Assembly: GCA_003224085.1 (NCBI GenBank)
Contig: QHYK01000067.1
Coordinates: 1-54,626, forward strand
Length of the DNA: 54,626 bases
Source of the DNA: Acidobacteriota bacterium
Lineage (GTDB): Bacteria > Acidobacteriota > Terriglobia > Acidiferrales > UBA7541
Reading direction: 5' to 3'
Shown here: positions 39,639 through 49,196 of the stretch, one piece after another
Position numbering within the stretch: the first letter of the stretch is position 1
Layout: each line of letters begins with the position of its first letter
Made by a program: the position numbers and the translations under genes
Notes under the pieces: model-generated
Database searches by the model: none
Told to the model about the DNA's origin: nothing
What the model saw: the letters and a program-made list of their open reading frames with translations, nothing else

Positions 39639-40044
39639 AATGCCGGATTGGAGGGAATTATTGTAATTGCGCGTAGACATCAGGAGAGCCGTGCGACACC
39701 TCTCTGCGCCCACGGCGTCTCCTGACGCGTGCTACCCCTCCGGACAGCGCGCGTAGCCTTCGCGCCAAGTCCCCGGATTCGCGCCTTTCGTCCAGTTTTT
39801 TCGTCGTCCGCAGCGGCAATAAACTTTGGACAGCTTCGAAGCGATTGACGGTTCAGAGCGCCTGAGCTTCGTCGCTTCAGGAACGCGCACGGCAGGGAGT
39901 GGGTCCTCGATGAAATTCGTCGTATCGCCGAAATTTCTTGTGTCGCGGGTCGTTGCTCTCCTACTGATTTTGTCGCTTCCGCCGGCGATCCACCCGTAAG
40001 AGGATACACTTCGCCCTCGCTCCTCCCAGTGCAGATTCTTGTCC
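39639..40044. other. intergenic region between convergent genes
   Basis: Four hundred bases between the ends of the symporter gene (+) and the S9 peptidase gene (-). The only structure I see is an imperfect stem, TCAGGAGA-GCCGTG (39680-39693) against CACGGC-g-TCTCCTGA (39711-39725), a plausible bidirectional transcript end without a T run. Open frames here look random. Confidence 0.5.
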
Positions 40045-42231
40045 TTAATGTGCCTTGGGAGCGCCTGAAGGTTCAGGGGGCGCTCGCAGGTGAGTGTCAA
40101 AAAACTGGTCGACGCGGTGCCACGCGTCGCGCAGCACGTGCTCCCGGCTAAAATAGTGAAATTCGCCCGGATAGAACATGAAGGAAACCAGGTCGCCCTT
40201 GTGCTTCTTCAGCGCCTCATCAATGAGCCAGACTGATTCGAGGAATGGCACGTTGACGTCCGCGGTGCCGTGCAATACGAGCAGCGGACGCTCTAGCCGA
40301 TCAATATGCGAGATTGGCGAAGCATTTTTGTAAACGTCCGGATGTTCTTCGGGAGTCCCCATGCGGCTCGCCGTCCAGTCCCCGTGGTACGGATCGGAGT
40401 AATACATCGCGTAATCGACGACCCCCGCGACGTCCACGCCGGCGCGGAAAAGCTTGGGCTGGTCCGTCATCGCGATCAGCGAAAAAAATCCGCCATAGCT
40501 CAGGCCCCAGACGCCAATGCGGTTCGCATCCACGTACGGCAGGCTCTTCAAATAATTTCCGCCCATCCATGCGTCCTTCGCGTCCTTGCCGCCGACGTCC
40601 ATGTAGACGCCGGTGCGCCAGGCGCGGCCATAACCGATGCTTCCGCGATAGTCGGGCGCGAGGACCACATAGCCCTTCTGCAGGAAATATTGGTGAATGC
40701 TGTAGTACACGGCGTAGTTGCGCTGCACATGCCAGCCGTCGTAGTTTTGATTCACGCCATCGCCGTGAATCCACAGAATCGCCGGATGTTTTTTGGTGCG
40801 GTCCAGATTCTCTGGGACAAAGAGCCAGGCCGGAACCTGCTGCCCGTCCGGTCCGGGATAGTGCACAAACTGCGGCTCGACAAACCGCGAGCGATCGATG
40901 TCCGAGGGCATCGAGTCCGTCAGCCGAACCGGCTGGGCGCCTTCGCGTGCCGCGCTCGTGTAGAGATCTGCGCTGTTGTGCGTGTCCGTGTGCTGGTAAA
41001 CCAGCCTTCCGTCGCCTTCCGACCAATGCGGCTCGATGTTTGTTCCGGCTGCCTCCGTGACGTACGCAATCTTCGCTTGTGCAGGATTGTCGCCGATTGT
41101 CGCGATGCCGATCCGGCGGTCGCCGGGATGATCTTCGACGTTCGCATCAAATGCGACTCGCGTGCTGTCATGCGACCACGCCGGGCGCCACGCTTCGAAG
41201 CGGCCTTTCGTGATTTGCACCGCATCGCCGCCGGCAGAAGGCATCACATAGAGATGATCCCAGCCGTCCTGATCGCCGAGGAACGCGATCCACTTGCCGT
41301 TTGGAGAAGGCCACGGCTGCGCTCCCGCTTCCCCCCAGTCGGGAATGCTCCAGAATTTTTCCTCGTCCACTTCGTGAATCGTCTTTACGGAACCGGTGGT
41401 GGCGTCCGCGACATAAATGAAATATTTTTTAAAGTCTTTTGACTGGCCATCGAAGACCAGGCGATTGGCATCGATCCACGCCAATCCGCCGTATTCGCCG
41501 GGAGTGCCGATCGCGGCTGGCTTTCCGCCGCTTAATTTCAGCGCGTAAATTCGCCCGGGAACGTACTCCGAGACGCGATAAATGAGTTTCGCGCCGGAGT
41601 ACGCCGGGGATTCATCGTGATGAATTGTTTTCGAGCCGGCGGTATAGGCAACGGATTCTCCGTCCGGCGACCAAACGATCCCGCGGATGCTCACATCGTC
41701 GTGCGCCATGGTGGATTCGGTTCCATCGGAAAGCCAGCGGACGATCAAATCGCTTCCCTTTCGCGCGCCCTGCTCTTCCGCGCGATTGCCGCGAACAAAC
41801 GCGACGCGTTTCCCGTCAGAAGACGGAACGAATCCACTGCCGCGGTCTGGCTTGCTCCACGCAGGCTTGGCCTCGCCTCCCGCCGCGGGGACCTTCCACA
41901 ACTCTGCTTCGTGCACGAAACAAACGCTCTCGCCCTTTTCGCTCCAGAACGCATCGGCCACTCCGCCTTCGGGAAACGACGTAAGCGCGACAGGCAATCC
42001 GCTGCCATCTGCATTCGCCAAATACAAATTCTTGACGTCCGCGCGATCCCACGTAAACAAAATATGCTTGTTGTCCGGCGACCAGACCGGGTCCGACGGA
42101 TGTTTGATTTCGATGAGTTGCTCAATCGTGAGCGCAGTCTTGCGGCTCGCAGTCTGCGCCTGCAAATTACCCATGCATCCAAGCGTGAAGATGACCGCAA
42201 ATGACCGCAGTACACGCTTTTCCATGCGCAT
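40045..42231 (-). CDS. prolyl oligopeptidase family (S9) peptidase, exported
   Basis: A 728-aa protein with a signal peptide (cleavage after LQAQ), an N-terminal beta-propeller-like region (PVWSPDNKHILF repeats) and a C-terminal alpha/beta hydrolase. The catalytic Ser is in WGLSYGGFF, the Asp in HGTADVNVP and the His in YPGEFHYFSREH. Family members cleave proline-containing peptides in the periplasm. GGGAGG is followed by ATG at 42231 and ATG at 42225; either could be the start. It is downstream of, and co-oriented with, the TonB receptor gene, which fits peptide uptake and degradation. Confidence 0.88.
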   Translation of the reverse strand: MRMEKRVLRSFAVIFTLGCMGNLQAQTASRKTALTIEQLIEIKHPSDPVWSPDNKHILFTWDRADVKNLYLANADGSGLPVALTSFPEGGVADAFWSEKGESVCFVHEAELWKVPAAGGEAKPAWSKPDRGSGFVPSSDGKRVAFVRGNRAEEQGARKGSDLIVRWLSDGTESTMAHDDVSIRGIVWSPDGESVAYTAGSKTIHHDESPAYSGAKLIYRVSEYVPGRIYALKLSGGKPAAIGTPGEYGGLAWIDANRLVFDGQSKDFKKYFIYVADATTGSVKTIHEVDEEKFWSIPDWGEAGAQPWPSPNGKWIAFLGDQDGWDHLYVMPSAGGDAVQITKGRFEAWRPAWSHDSTRVAFDANVEDHPGDRRIGIATIGDNPAQAKIAYVTEAAGTNIEPHWSEGDGRLVYQHTDTHNSADLYTSAAREGAQPVRLTDSMPSDIDRSRFVEPQFVHYPGPDGQQVPAWLFVPENLDRTKKHPAILWIHGDGVNQNYDGWHVQRNYAVYYSIHQYFLQKGYVVLAPDYRGSIGYGRAWRTGVYMDVGGKDAKDAWMGGNYLKSLPYVDANRIGVWGLSYGGFFSLIAMTDQPKLFRAGVDVAGVVDYAMYYSDPYHGDWTASRMGTPEEHPDVYKNASPISHIDRLERPLLVLHGTADVNVPFLESVWLIDEALKKHKGDLVSFMFYPGEFHYFSREHVLRDAWHRVDQFFDTHLRAPPEPSGAPKAH

Positions 42232-42290
42232 AGCGCCTCCCAATCGGGCCGGAGTTTAATAGAAGTACGGACGAGGTTGCTACGCAAAGA

Positions 42291-42335
42291 AAAGGCCAGT
42301 GGACATTGTCCCGCCCACCCGCCGTTTAGGCCTTT
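42291..42335 (-). terminator. Rho-independent-like terminator of the TonB receptor gene
   Basis: On the minus strand, GAAAGGCC pairs with GGCCTTTT around a 31-base loop, and the 3' arm runs into TTTTCTTTGC, a T-rich tail. It is placed 30 bases after the TonB receptor stop and before the peptidase start, so the two genes may be transcribed separately. Confidence 0.5.
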
Positions 42336-42365
42336 CCGATCACCATCATGCCGCAAAAAATCGCG

Positions 42366-45281
42366 TTAGAACGTAAAGCGCAATCCAAACCGCGTCACGA
42401 ACGGATTGATAGCGAGTGATGGCTTCAAATAGAAGCCGCCACCCGGAGGAGTGTACTGCGCTACTTCCGCGATAACGGTTTGAGAGTTGGTCGCATTGAA
42501 GAAGTCAACCGTCGGCGTGAAGCGCCAGCGGTCATTGAAGACAAACTCGCGAGAAAGGCGCAGGTTCAACTGGTTCACACTCGGCAGGCGCTGGATTCCC
42601 GCCGGTTGAAGGATGACCGTCTCGCTGAAAATGTCGGGTTTAGGATGAGTGGGTGTGATATTCGCGTCAGGAATGGAAAAGGTTTCCGTTGGCTGAATCG
42701 GGAAACCCGCATAGTGCTGGAAGTTCAAGCTAGTTCCGAATTTCCAAGGAAGCTCGTAGGTGCTGTCCACTTTGAAAACGTAGGTTGAATCAAGATTGAG
42801 GTAGTTGTTGTTCCGATTGATGTCATTATTTGGGTCGGTAAAATTGTCCCCGGTGGCCTCGTCAGAGAAGCCGCGGCCAAAGACGCCTTTTTGGCGCTGC
42901 ATGGTGAATCCGCCGAGGATCTGCCACTTATGAGATAGGCGCTTGACGGCGGTGAACTCGACCGCGTTGTACGAGTTGTTGTCCAGTTGCGGAAAATTCG
43001 TCACCAGGTTGCTGAACGCCCCATACTTGTTGGGATCGGATGGTTGAAAGCTATAAAGGGTCATCGGCTGGTTCGTTACTGGATTGATGATCGGTTGACC
43101 GTTCAGCATGGTAATGGGCACATAATCCGATTTCGAAACCGCTGCGTTTTCCGTTCCATACAGGTTCTTCTTTGTCCGGTAGTAGTAAGTGGCTCCCACC
43201 CGGAGGTCCCGCCACAATTGTTTTTCGTACCCGGCACTGACCTCTTCCGAATAGGGGCGGCTCATGTTGGAATTGATTTGTGCTCCGCCCGATGAGGCAA
43301 CCGGTGTCGCGTTCGCCGGAAGCCATTCGCTGAGTTGCGGGATTTTGTCGCCGTTTGTGTCATTCCAGGGGAAAGTCAGGGTGATCAAGCCATTCGGGTT
43401 TGCCGTCTCGGCAAGCCCTGTGCCTTGCATGATGTAATAAATGCCGTAGCCAAAGCGAATGACAGAGTCACCCTTCCCCGTTGGGTCGAATGCGACTCCG
43501 ACCCGCGGCGAAACGGTGTTCCAGTCCACGAGATTTCCGGACGCTGGGAACCTAAAACCTGCCTTGAAGAGCTGAGGGAAGGTCAGGTTGGAGTCCGTTG
43601 TTTGCGCGGGATAGTAAGTCGTAAAGCGGTCGTAGCGCATCCCGAGATTCAGCGTAAGACGTCGCCTCGGAGTCCAGGTATCTTGCAAGTAGAAGCTCGT
43701 GTCTCGGAAATAGTTCTTTTGCGTGGCCGGTGTATTGTAAGCCACGACTTGCAAAGGTTGAGAAAAGACTGGCTGCGCAGGTTTCGCTGTGGGGTCGCTA
43801 TTGAAGATAGCGTTGATCCCGCCGCTCACTTTATAGATGTACGAGTTATAGTTGTCCCCCCACTTGAATCCAAACTGGAAATTGTGGTTTCCGGCCCAAT
43901 TGGGCTTGTACCACGAGCCGCTCGCGGACCATTTAAGAACCCAAGCCGGGTTTTGAAATTCATCGGGCGCCGCACCACTTTCCTGTGAGTATCCAATGTC
44001 TTGCAAGTTCAGGCCGGTGGAATCGGCCTGGTAGCTGAGAGGGAAGATGATTTTGTTCCACCCGACGCGCAAATCGAGAAGGAAATTGTTCGTGACCTGG
44101 CTCGTCCACAATCCTTGCAGAATGTACGCTGGCTCAATCTGTTTCCAGCTCGCGTCTTCCGTAACGAACTGGTACGTCGTATCGCGCCGAAAGAAACGGT
44201 TCTGCTCGTTGTACAACCAAATGAAGCTGAACTTGTTCTTCGGGTTAATCTGCCAATCGCTGCGGAGGTCTGTATTCGTTTGGTGGTTGACGTCCACCAC
44301 TGGGTTTCTGGCTTTGTCCGTGACCGCGAGGATGCGTTGGCGTAGGTCATATCGCCGGTAAGACCCAAATAGCCACCATCTGTCTCGTATCATCGGTCCG
44401 CCGAGGCTTGCCGACGTATCCAGAGTCATGTCGAATGGGGAACCGGTGTTCACCACCGCGTTCTGAGGCTGCTTTACGCCAGCCTGGAAGGCAGCGGTCA
44501 GATAGTAGGCAGCCGCCTGGCCATGCACTTCATTGGATCCTGACTTTGTCACCATGTTCATGTAAATGCCGCCGATGGGAACGGAAGCAGGGGCGTTGTC
44601 GGAGACAACTTGGAACTCATCGAACGAGTCGTGGTTGGTATAAAACTGCGTGTAGCCGCCGCTCGCACCTGGCCAATTCAAATCCAATCCATTGAAACTG
44701 TAGACCTGCTCCGCTTGGGTACTCCCATGCACCTGCATGGCAGACTGTTGGTAACTGTTGTTCCCGGCGACGTCGAATGTGCTGGAGGTGACACCCGGCA
44801 TCTGCGCCACCGTAGACCATGGGTCGCGGCCACTGGGGATGTTCTGCAGCAGCGCCTGGTCAAACGTAGTCGAGGCCTGCACGTTTTGCAGGTCAATGAC
44901 CGGCTCGCCTTCGACCTTCACGACGTCGGTCACTTCCCCCACCTGCAAATTCGCGTTCACCGTCGCCGTGAACCCCGCCGTGAGAACGATGCCCGTTTCG
45001 CTGAAGCCTTTGAATCCCTTCGACGTAACCGTAACTTCATAAGTGCCTGGCGGCAGCAAGTCGAAGAGGTACGCGCCGTCCGCCCCTGTGTTGCTGGTGC
45101 GCTCCGCCATCAACGCCGTGCTTTTCACCGTCACCGTGGCACCCGGCACTGCCGCCCCCGAAGCATCCCTGACCACTCCCGCGATTTTCCCAGTCGTCGC
45201 CGCTTGCCCGAGCGTCAAACTCGGCATGAACCCCGCCATGAGAGTGCCGAGAGCGAATACCGATAGCCTCCGGTTTCTCAT
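42366..45281 (-). CDS. TonB-dependent receptor with carboxypeptidase-regulatory-like domain (Oar-like)
   Basis: A 971-aa outer-membrane receptor. A signal peptide (cleaved near LTLGQA) precedes a carboxypeptidase-like beta-sandwich domain (about 28-115: KIAGVVRDASGAAVPGATV), then a plug (about 125-240) and a large beta-barrel that ends FGLRFTF with the typical terminal Phe. This Acidobacteriota-type architecture serves uptake of large substrates or export-linked functions; the ligand is unknown. Long ORFs on the other strand are shadows. The start codon has GAGGGG nearby. Confidence 0.88.
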   Translation of the reverse strand: MRNRRLSVFALGTLMAGFMPSLTLGQAATTGKIAGVVRDASGAAVPGATVTVKSTALMAERTSNTGADGAYLFDLLPPGTYEVTVTSKGFKGFSETGIVLTAGFTATVNANLQVGEVTDVVKVEGEPVIDLQNVQASTTFDQALLQNIPSGRDPWSTVAQMPGVTSSTFDVAGNNSYQQSAMQVHGSTQAEQVYSFNGLDLNWPGASGGYTQFYTNHDSFDEFQVVSDNAPASVPIGGIYMNMVTKSGSNEVHGQAAAYYLTAAFQAGVKQPQNAVVNTGSPFDMTLDTSASLGGPMIRDRWWLFGSYRRYDLRQRILAVTDKARNPVVDVNHQTNTDLRSDWQINPKNKFSFIWLYNEQNRFFRRDTTYQFVTEDASWKQIEPAYILQGLWTSQVTNNFLLDLRVGWNKIIFPLSYQADSTGLNLQDIGYSQESGAAPDEFQNPAWVLKWSASGSWYKPNWAGNHNFQFGFKWGDNYNSYIYKVSGGINAIFNSDPTAKPAQPVFSQPLQVVAYNTPATQKNYFRDTSFYLQDTWTPRRRLTLNLGMRYDRFTTYYPAQTTDSNLTFPQLFKAGFRFPASGNLVDWNTVSPRVGVAFDPTGKGDSVIRFGYGIYYIMQGTGLAETANPNGLITLTFPWNDTNGDKIPQLSEWLPANATPVASSGGAQINSNMSRPYSEEVSAGYEKQLWRDLRVGATYYYRTKKNLYGTENAAVSKSDYVPITMLNGQPIINPVTNQPMTLYSFQPSDPNKYGAFSNLVTNFPQLDNNSYNAVEFTAVKRLSHKWQILGGFTMQRQKGVFGRGFSDEATGDNFTDPNNDINRNNNYLNLDSTYVFKVDSTYELPWKFGTSLNFQHYAGFPIQPTETFSIPDANITPTHPKPDIFSETVILQPAGIQRLPSVNQLNLRLSREFVFNDRWRFTPTVDFFNATNSQTVIAEVAQYTPPGGGFYLKPSLAINPFVTRFGLRFTF

Positions 45282-46772
45282 TTCCCCTCCTCAACCATTT
45301 CCGATCGCAACTTCCCAGCTTGTCTTTAACGCTTGGCGAGGGCCCTTGGACAAACAGGGAGGCCCCGTCGGGCGCAGTGGGCTTCCAGGAACGCCGCGGC
45401 AACGTATGTTGCAACAAATGAGTGCGAAGTCAACGGGAAAGAATGCACGCACAAGATTTGTTCCCCGAAGACTCCCCCACGCACTCCGTTGCCCTTTCAG
45501 ACGCCAGAGTTGGCCAAAAGTAAGTTGAAGAGCAGGGTCCGGACAAGTCAATTTTTGAGAGTGCTTTCGGGAGTGATGACAACTGTTTTATTTTTAACGG
45601 CTTACGCGATTTCAACAGGCTCCATTGCTAAAGCTTAAGAGCATATCAAAGCAGTTGGTTGGAGCTGCAACCTCTACGACCTGTCTCTGAAATAACCGAG
45701 AGGTTGTTTTGCTTGCCAGGCCTGGGCACGCGCGACTAACGCCTGTTTCTAAATTCCCGCTTATAATAAGTGAACGATAGCGATCAGCCGTTGCCGCAAG
45801 CGCCTCTGTCGGCGCATTCAATTCGTCAATCGTCTCTTTTGGCAGGGCGATAAACAGCGCAATCAAAAGCCATTGCCACGCGCACTTCCAGCGTCAAGCG
45901 ATCGGCCGCCACCAGCTGACCGGCTTTCCCGCCGGCAGGTCCCGTAACGCTTTCAAGATGGATCATGGAGTTGCGCGATTCTCCCCCGGGCCATTCGCGC
46001 CGTCAATGCTCGCTACATAATAGACGTTGCCTTTGCCGAATTGTTCCGTTCGCCCGCCTTTCCTCCGAATCTGGCCAGTGGGCAATTTCGAGAGCCATGC
46101 GGCAAAAGTAGACGTTGGTCGCCCCATCGGTGCCTTGAATTCATCCTGAATTCTCACCATTTTCTTGCCAGGTAAATCCTCCATGAAATTAGTCCGGTAT
46201 TCGCCCGTCGATGGAAAGTTTCGCCGAAGAGAATTGGAACTCAACGGGTCAAATTTACCTTCCATCTTCCTTCGCAATTCCTCGCCGTTGACAGCACATC
46301 TCAGCTAGACCATCTGCATCCAGTTCGCTCAGGAGAACTTAAAGCCTCAAAACGATTCGTTCGTTCTTTGGCAAATGGCTTGCCTTTTCTATTTGCAGTC
46401 CGCGCACGCGACGGCTGGCACTCGGGACAAAACGGTGCAACGGCGGCGCAGGTGAAACCCTTACCGTGGCCGAAGTAGCACTGGCCACAGCGGGTTCCAG
46501 CGCTCCGCGATTTTTCCCTCCAGTCGCCCGGTCCCCGGCAGGATGCTGAAAAGCATTATTCAGGGAATCGGTTCCCCTGAATTCTGCGGATGTACGCCCC
46601 ATTTGATAGAGCTGCGGAGTTCGCCGGCCCATCGCTTTTTGCACGTTACATGTCGGCGAACAAAGCGATTCCCCGCATCGTCTGAGGTTCCGCTCACGAA
46701 GCGTTCGCGTTTTTCAGCACCCCGTCAAACAAGGGCTGTTTTCACCAGCCGAGACCATGTCGAGGTGTCTGA
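45282..46772. other. 1.5-kb region without a convincing gene
   Basis: No gene is supported. Several minus-strand ORFs of 80-105 codons occur, without domains that I recognise. Around 46375-46500, the minus strand in a frame that lacks a start encodes a Cys-rich peptide with C-x2-C (CGQC) and PFCPEC, which may be a decayed zinc-ribbon gene. The right end should hold the promoter of the TPR gene at 46773. The region may be a graveyard of accessory genes. Confidence 0.5.
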
Positions 46773-47822
46773 ATGATTGTGCAATTTTGGAAGTCAAAGC
46801 TTCAAAACACGCTCTTTTTTCTCTTTGTGATTGCTTTGCTCTCGCAAGTCCCTTCCGCAAACGCGCAAAGCGCGTCGGTTGATATTCCTCCGAATCCAGC
46901 TTGGGGGGGCCGCACCGGACAAATTGCGGGCACAGTGTATTTGAACCGAAACGGGGAGCCGGCGTCCAAGGTCCTCGTAAATATCCGTTCGATGTTGTCT
47001 GGCGTGAGCCATGCCGCGGAAACGGATTTCGACGGCCATTTCGCGCTTAGCGAGATCCCGCAAGGGACATACGAAGTGAGCGCCTCCGAACAGGGCTACG
47101 GATTTGCGAGCACGATAACGGAAGTCGGCCTGTTTCCCACGGAAATCAATCTTTACCTCAGCTCCTCGAGCGGCCCAGCTCGCGGTGCAAATCCTTACGC
47201 GGTTTCACTGCGCGAGCTAAAAATTCCCTTGAAAGCGCAAAACGAGTTCGGACGCGGCCTCGATCTCATGGCGAAAGGCGATTTTGCCGGCAGCATCGCC
47301 CATCTTAGCAAAGCGGCCGCCGTCTTCCCCGATTACTACGAGGCCGTCTACCACATCGGTATCGCGGAGCTGCGCCTGAATCATCAGGACAAGGCCATGG
47401 AAGCTTTTCAAAAGTCCATCAATCTGAGCGGTGGCCATTATGCCAGCCCGCAATTTGCTTACGGCTTGATCTTGTGCAACCAGGGCAAGCCGGCAGAGGC
47501 GGAGCGCTTGATTCGCCGGGGCTTGGAAATCGACGAAAACTCCGCCGAGGGCCATCTGTTTCTGGGAATTGCGCTGCTCGACCAGAACCGCCTTGAGGAA
47601 GCGGAAAAAAGCTTGCGAGAGGCTCTGCTCCGCAAACCTCAATACGCGGATGTGTACCTGGTGCTCGCTGACGTCCACGCAAAAAGAAGGGACTATCAGG
47701 CGCAGGTGCAGGATCTGGACATCTACCTGAAGCTTGTTCCTTCAGCTGCCGGAAGCGACTACGTTCGCAAGGTGCGCGAGGCTGCTAAGCGCCTCATCTC
47801 TGACCCTAGGTCGCAGAATTAA
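46773..47822 (+). CDS. exported TPR protein with carboxypeptidase-regulatory-like domain
   Basis: A 349-aa protein: signal peptide (to about residue 31), a beta-sandwich domain (about 48-125, GQIAGTVYLNRNGEPASKVLV and GTYEVSASEQGYG) and about five TPR repeats (about 160-330, with ALRLNHQDKAMEAFQKSINL-like helices). It is probably a periplasmic scaffold. The beta-sandwich is of the same kind as that of the TonB receptor. GAGGTG lies 6 bases before the ATG. Confidence 0.78.
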   Translation: MIVQFWKSKLQNTLFFLFVIALLSQVPSANAQSASVDIPPNPAWGGRTGQIAGTVYLNRNGEPASKVLVNIRSMLSGVSHAAETDFDGHFALSEIPQGTYEVSASEQGYGFASTITEVGLFPTEINLYLSSSSGPARGANPYAVSLRELKIPLKAQNEFGRGLDLMAKGDFAGSIAHLSKAAAVFPDYYEAVYHIGIAELRLNHQDKAMEAFQKSINLSGGHYASPQFAYGLILCNQGKPAEAERLIRRGLEIDENSAEGHLFLGIALLDQNRLEEAEKSLREALLRKPQYADVYLVLADVHAKRRDYQAQVQDLDIYLKLVPSAAGSDYVRKVREAAKRLISDPRSQN

Positions 47823-47939
47823 CCCGCACTCCGGCAGTGCTCGTTTTCTAGAGCTAGGTCTCGTAAAACCACGGCTCTCGACTCTGTCTTCAAGCCTCGG
47901 CTGTTGTATATTGCCTCCTGACTTCCTGGAGGCCTGCAC

Positions 47940-49091
47940 ATGGAGTTGTGGTCACGACGTAAATTCTTTCTAAGTTCTCTGGCAGGCAGCGCCCTTGCCA
48001 GCGCGAATAAACTATTCGGACACACGCCCTCCAGCCACGACGCCTTGGTCCCTTTCGCGAACCTCGCTCCTCCCGCCCAGGGGAAACGCCCGCTCATCAT
48101 CTCCAGCGCCAACGGTCTCCATGGACTCGACAAAGGCATGGACATCCTCAAGAGGGGCGGGGACACTCTTGATGCGGTCGTAGCTACCGTCACCGTGGTC
48201 GAGGATGATCCCAACGACGATTCCGTCGGCTATGGCGGCTTGCCCAACGAAGAAGGGGAAGTCGAACTCGACGCCAGCGTGATGCACGGCCCAACGCACC
48301 GCGCCGGCGCCGTGGCTGCGGTACGCCGCATTAAGAACGTTTCACGCCTCGCAAAAACCGTGATGGAAAACACGAATCACGTCATGATCGTGGGCGATGG
48401 CGCGCGCCGCTTCGCCGTGGCTCAGGGTTTCGAAGAGATGCATCTCCTCACCGAGCACTCGCGAAAAATCTGGCTCGCGTGGAAAGCCAAATCCTCTTTC
48501 AATTGGCGTCCCGGAATCGATTCTCCCGAATGGAAAGAGCACATGACCGCGCTCTTCGATGGCGACCAGAAAACAATCGCCTATGCCGAGCACGTCATCG
48601 CGCATCCCCGCACGGGCACGATTCCCTGCATGGCCGTGGACGCCAAAGGCGACATCTCCGCTACAACGACGACTTCCGGCTTGTCTTGGAAAATTCCCGG
48701 ACGCGTCGGGGATTCGCCAATCATTGGCGCAGGCTGTTTTGTGGACAATGAAGTCGGTGCCGCGGGTTCCACTGGTAAGGGCGAGGAAAACATCAAAGTC
48801 TCCGGCGGCCACACCATCATCGAAATGATGCGCCAGGGAAAATCACCCACGGATGCCTGCATGGAAGCGTTGGCGCGCGTCGCGCACAACTACAAAAACG
48901 ACAAAAAGAAACTCGGCACCTTCCACCTCTATTTTTATGCCATCAACAAAGACGGCGTGCACGGCGCTGCCTCGCTCTGGCGCAATGGCTACGAGCCGAA
49001 CAAGCAAGCGTCCTACGCCGTGCATGACGGCACGGAAGCGCGGCTTGTCCCATGCAAGCCGTTTTTTGATGAAGTTGGCGGCGACCAATAG
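47940..49091 (+). CDS. glycosylasparaginase-like Ntn hydrolase, Tat-exported
   Basis: A 383-aa protein of the N4-(beta-N-acetylglucosaminyl)-L-asparaginase family. The twin-arginine leader SRRKFFLSSLAG (residues 5-16) predicts Tat export. The probable autocleavage site is before Thr 227 in RTGTIPCMAVD, which becomes the N-terminal nucleophile; ATTTTSG, RVGDSPIIGAG and GSTGKGE are the other active-site parts. It would remove asparagine-linked sugars or hydrolyse beta-aspartyl peptides in the periplasm. GGAGG is 7 bases before the ATG. A neighbouring L-2-hydroxyglutarate oxidase gene follows on the same strand. Confidence 0.85.
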   Translation: MELWSRRKFFLSSLAGSALASANKLFGHTPSSHDALVPFANLAPPAQGKRPLIISSANGLHGLDKGMDILKRGGDTLDAVVATVTVVEDDPNDDSVGYGGLPNEEGEVELDASVMHGPTHRAGAVAAVRRIKNVSRLAKTVMENTNHVMIVGDGARRFAVAQGFEEMHLLTEHSRKIWLAWKAKSSFNWRPGIDSPEWKEHMTALFDGDQKTIAYAEHVIAHPRTGTIPCMAVDAKGDISATTTTSGLSWKIPGRVGDSPIIGAGCFVDNEVGAAGSTGKGEENIKVSGGHTIIEMMRQGKSPTDACMEALARVAHNYKNDKKKLGTFHLYFYAINKDGVHGAASLWRNGYEPNKQASYAVHDGTEARLVPCKPFFDEVGGDQ

Positions 49092-49093
49092 CT

Positions 49094-49106
49094 GGAAATT
49101 GGAAAA
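49094..49106. repeat. 13-mer shared with 37528-37540
   Basis: GGAAATTGGAAAA occurs here and at 37528-37540, both in A-rich intergenic stretches followed by TGGATGGCG-type bases. It may belong to a family of dispersed repeats. Confidence 0.4.
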
Positions 49107-49196
49107 TAGAAAAGTGAAAATGGATGGCGTTGGTGGAAGCCGCTAGACAAGTTTCTGTTTTCGAACTTCGATTTCTAGTTCCCATTTTCGGCGCTC

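Noticed and set aside
45963-46277. A 104-codon minus-strand ORF in the gene-poor gap
   Set aside because: No domain, no ribosome-binding site and no neighbour in an operon; it is within the length expected by chance in GC-rich DNA.
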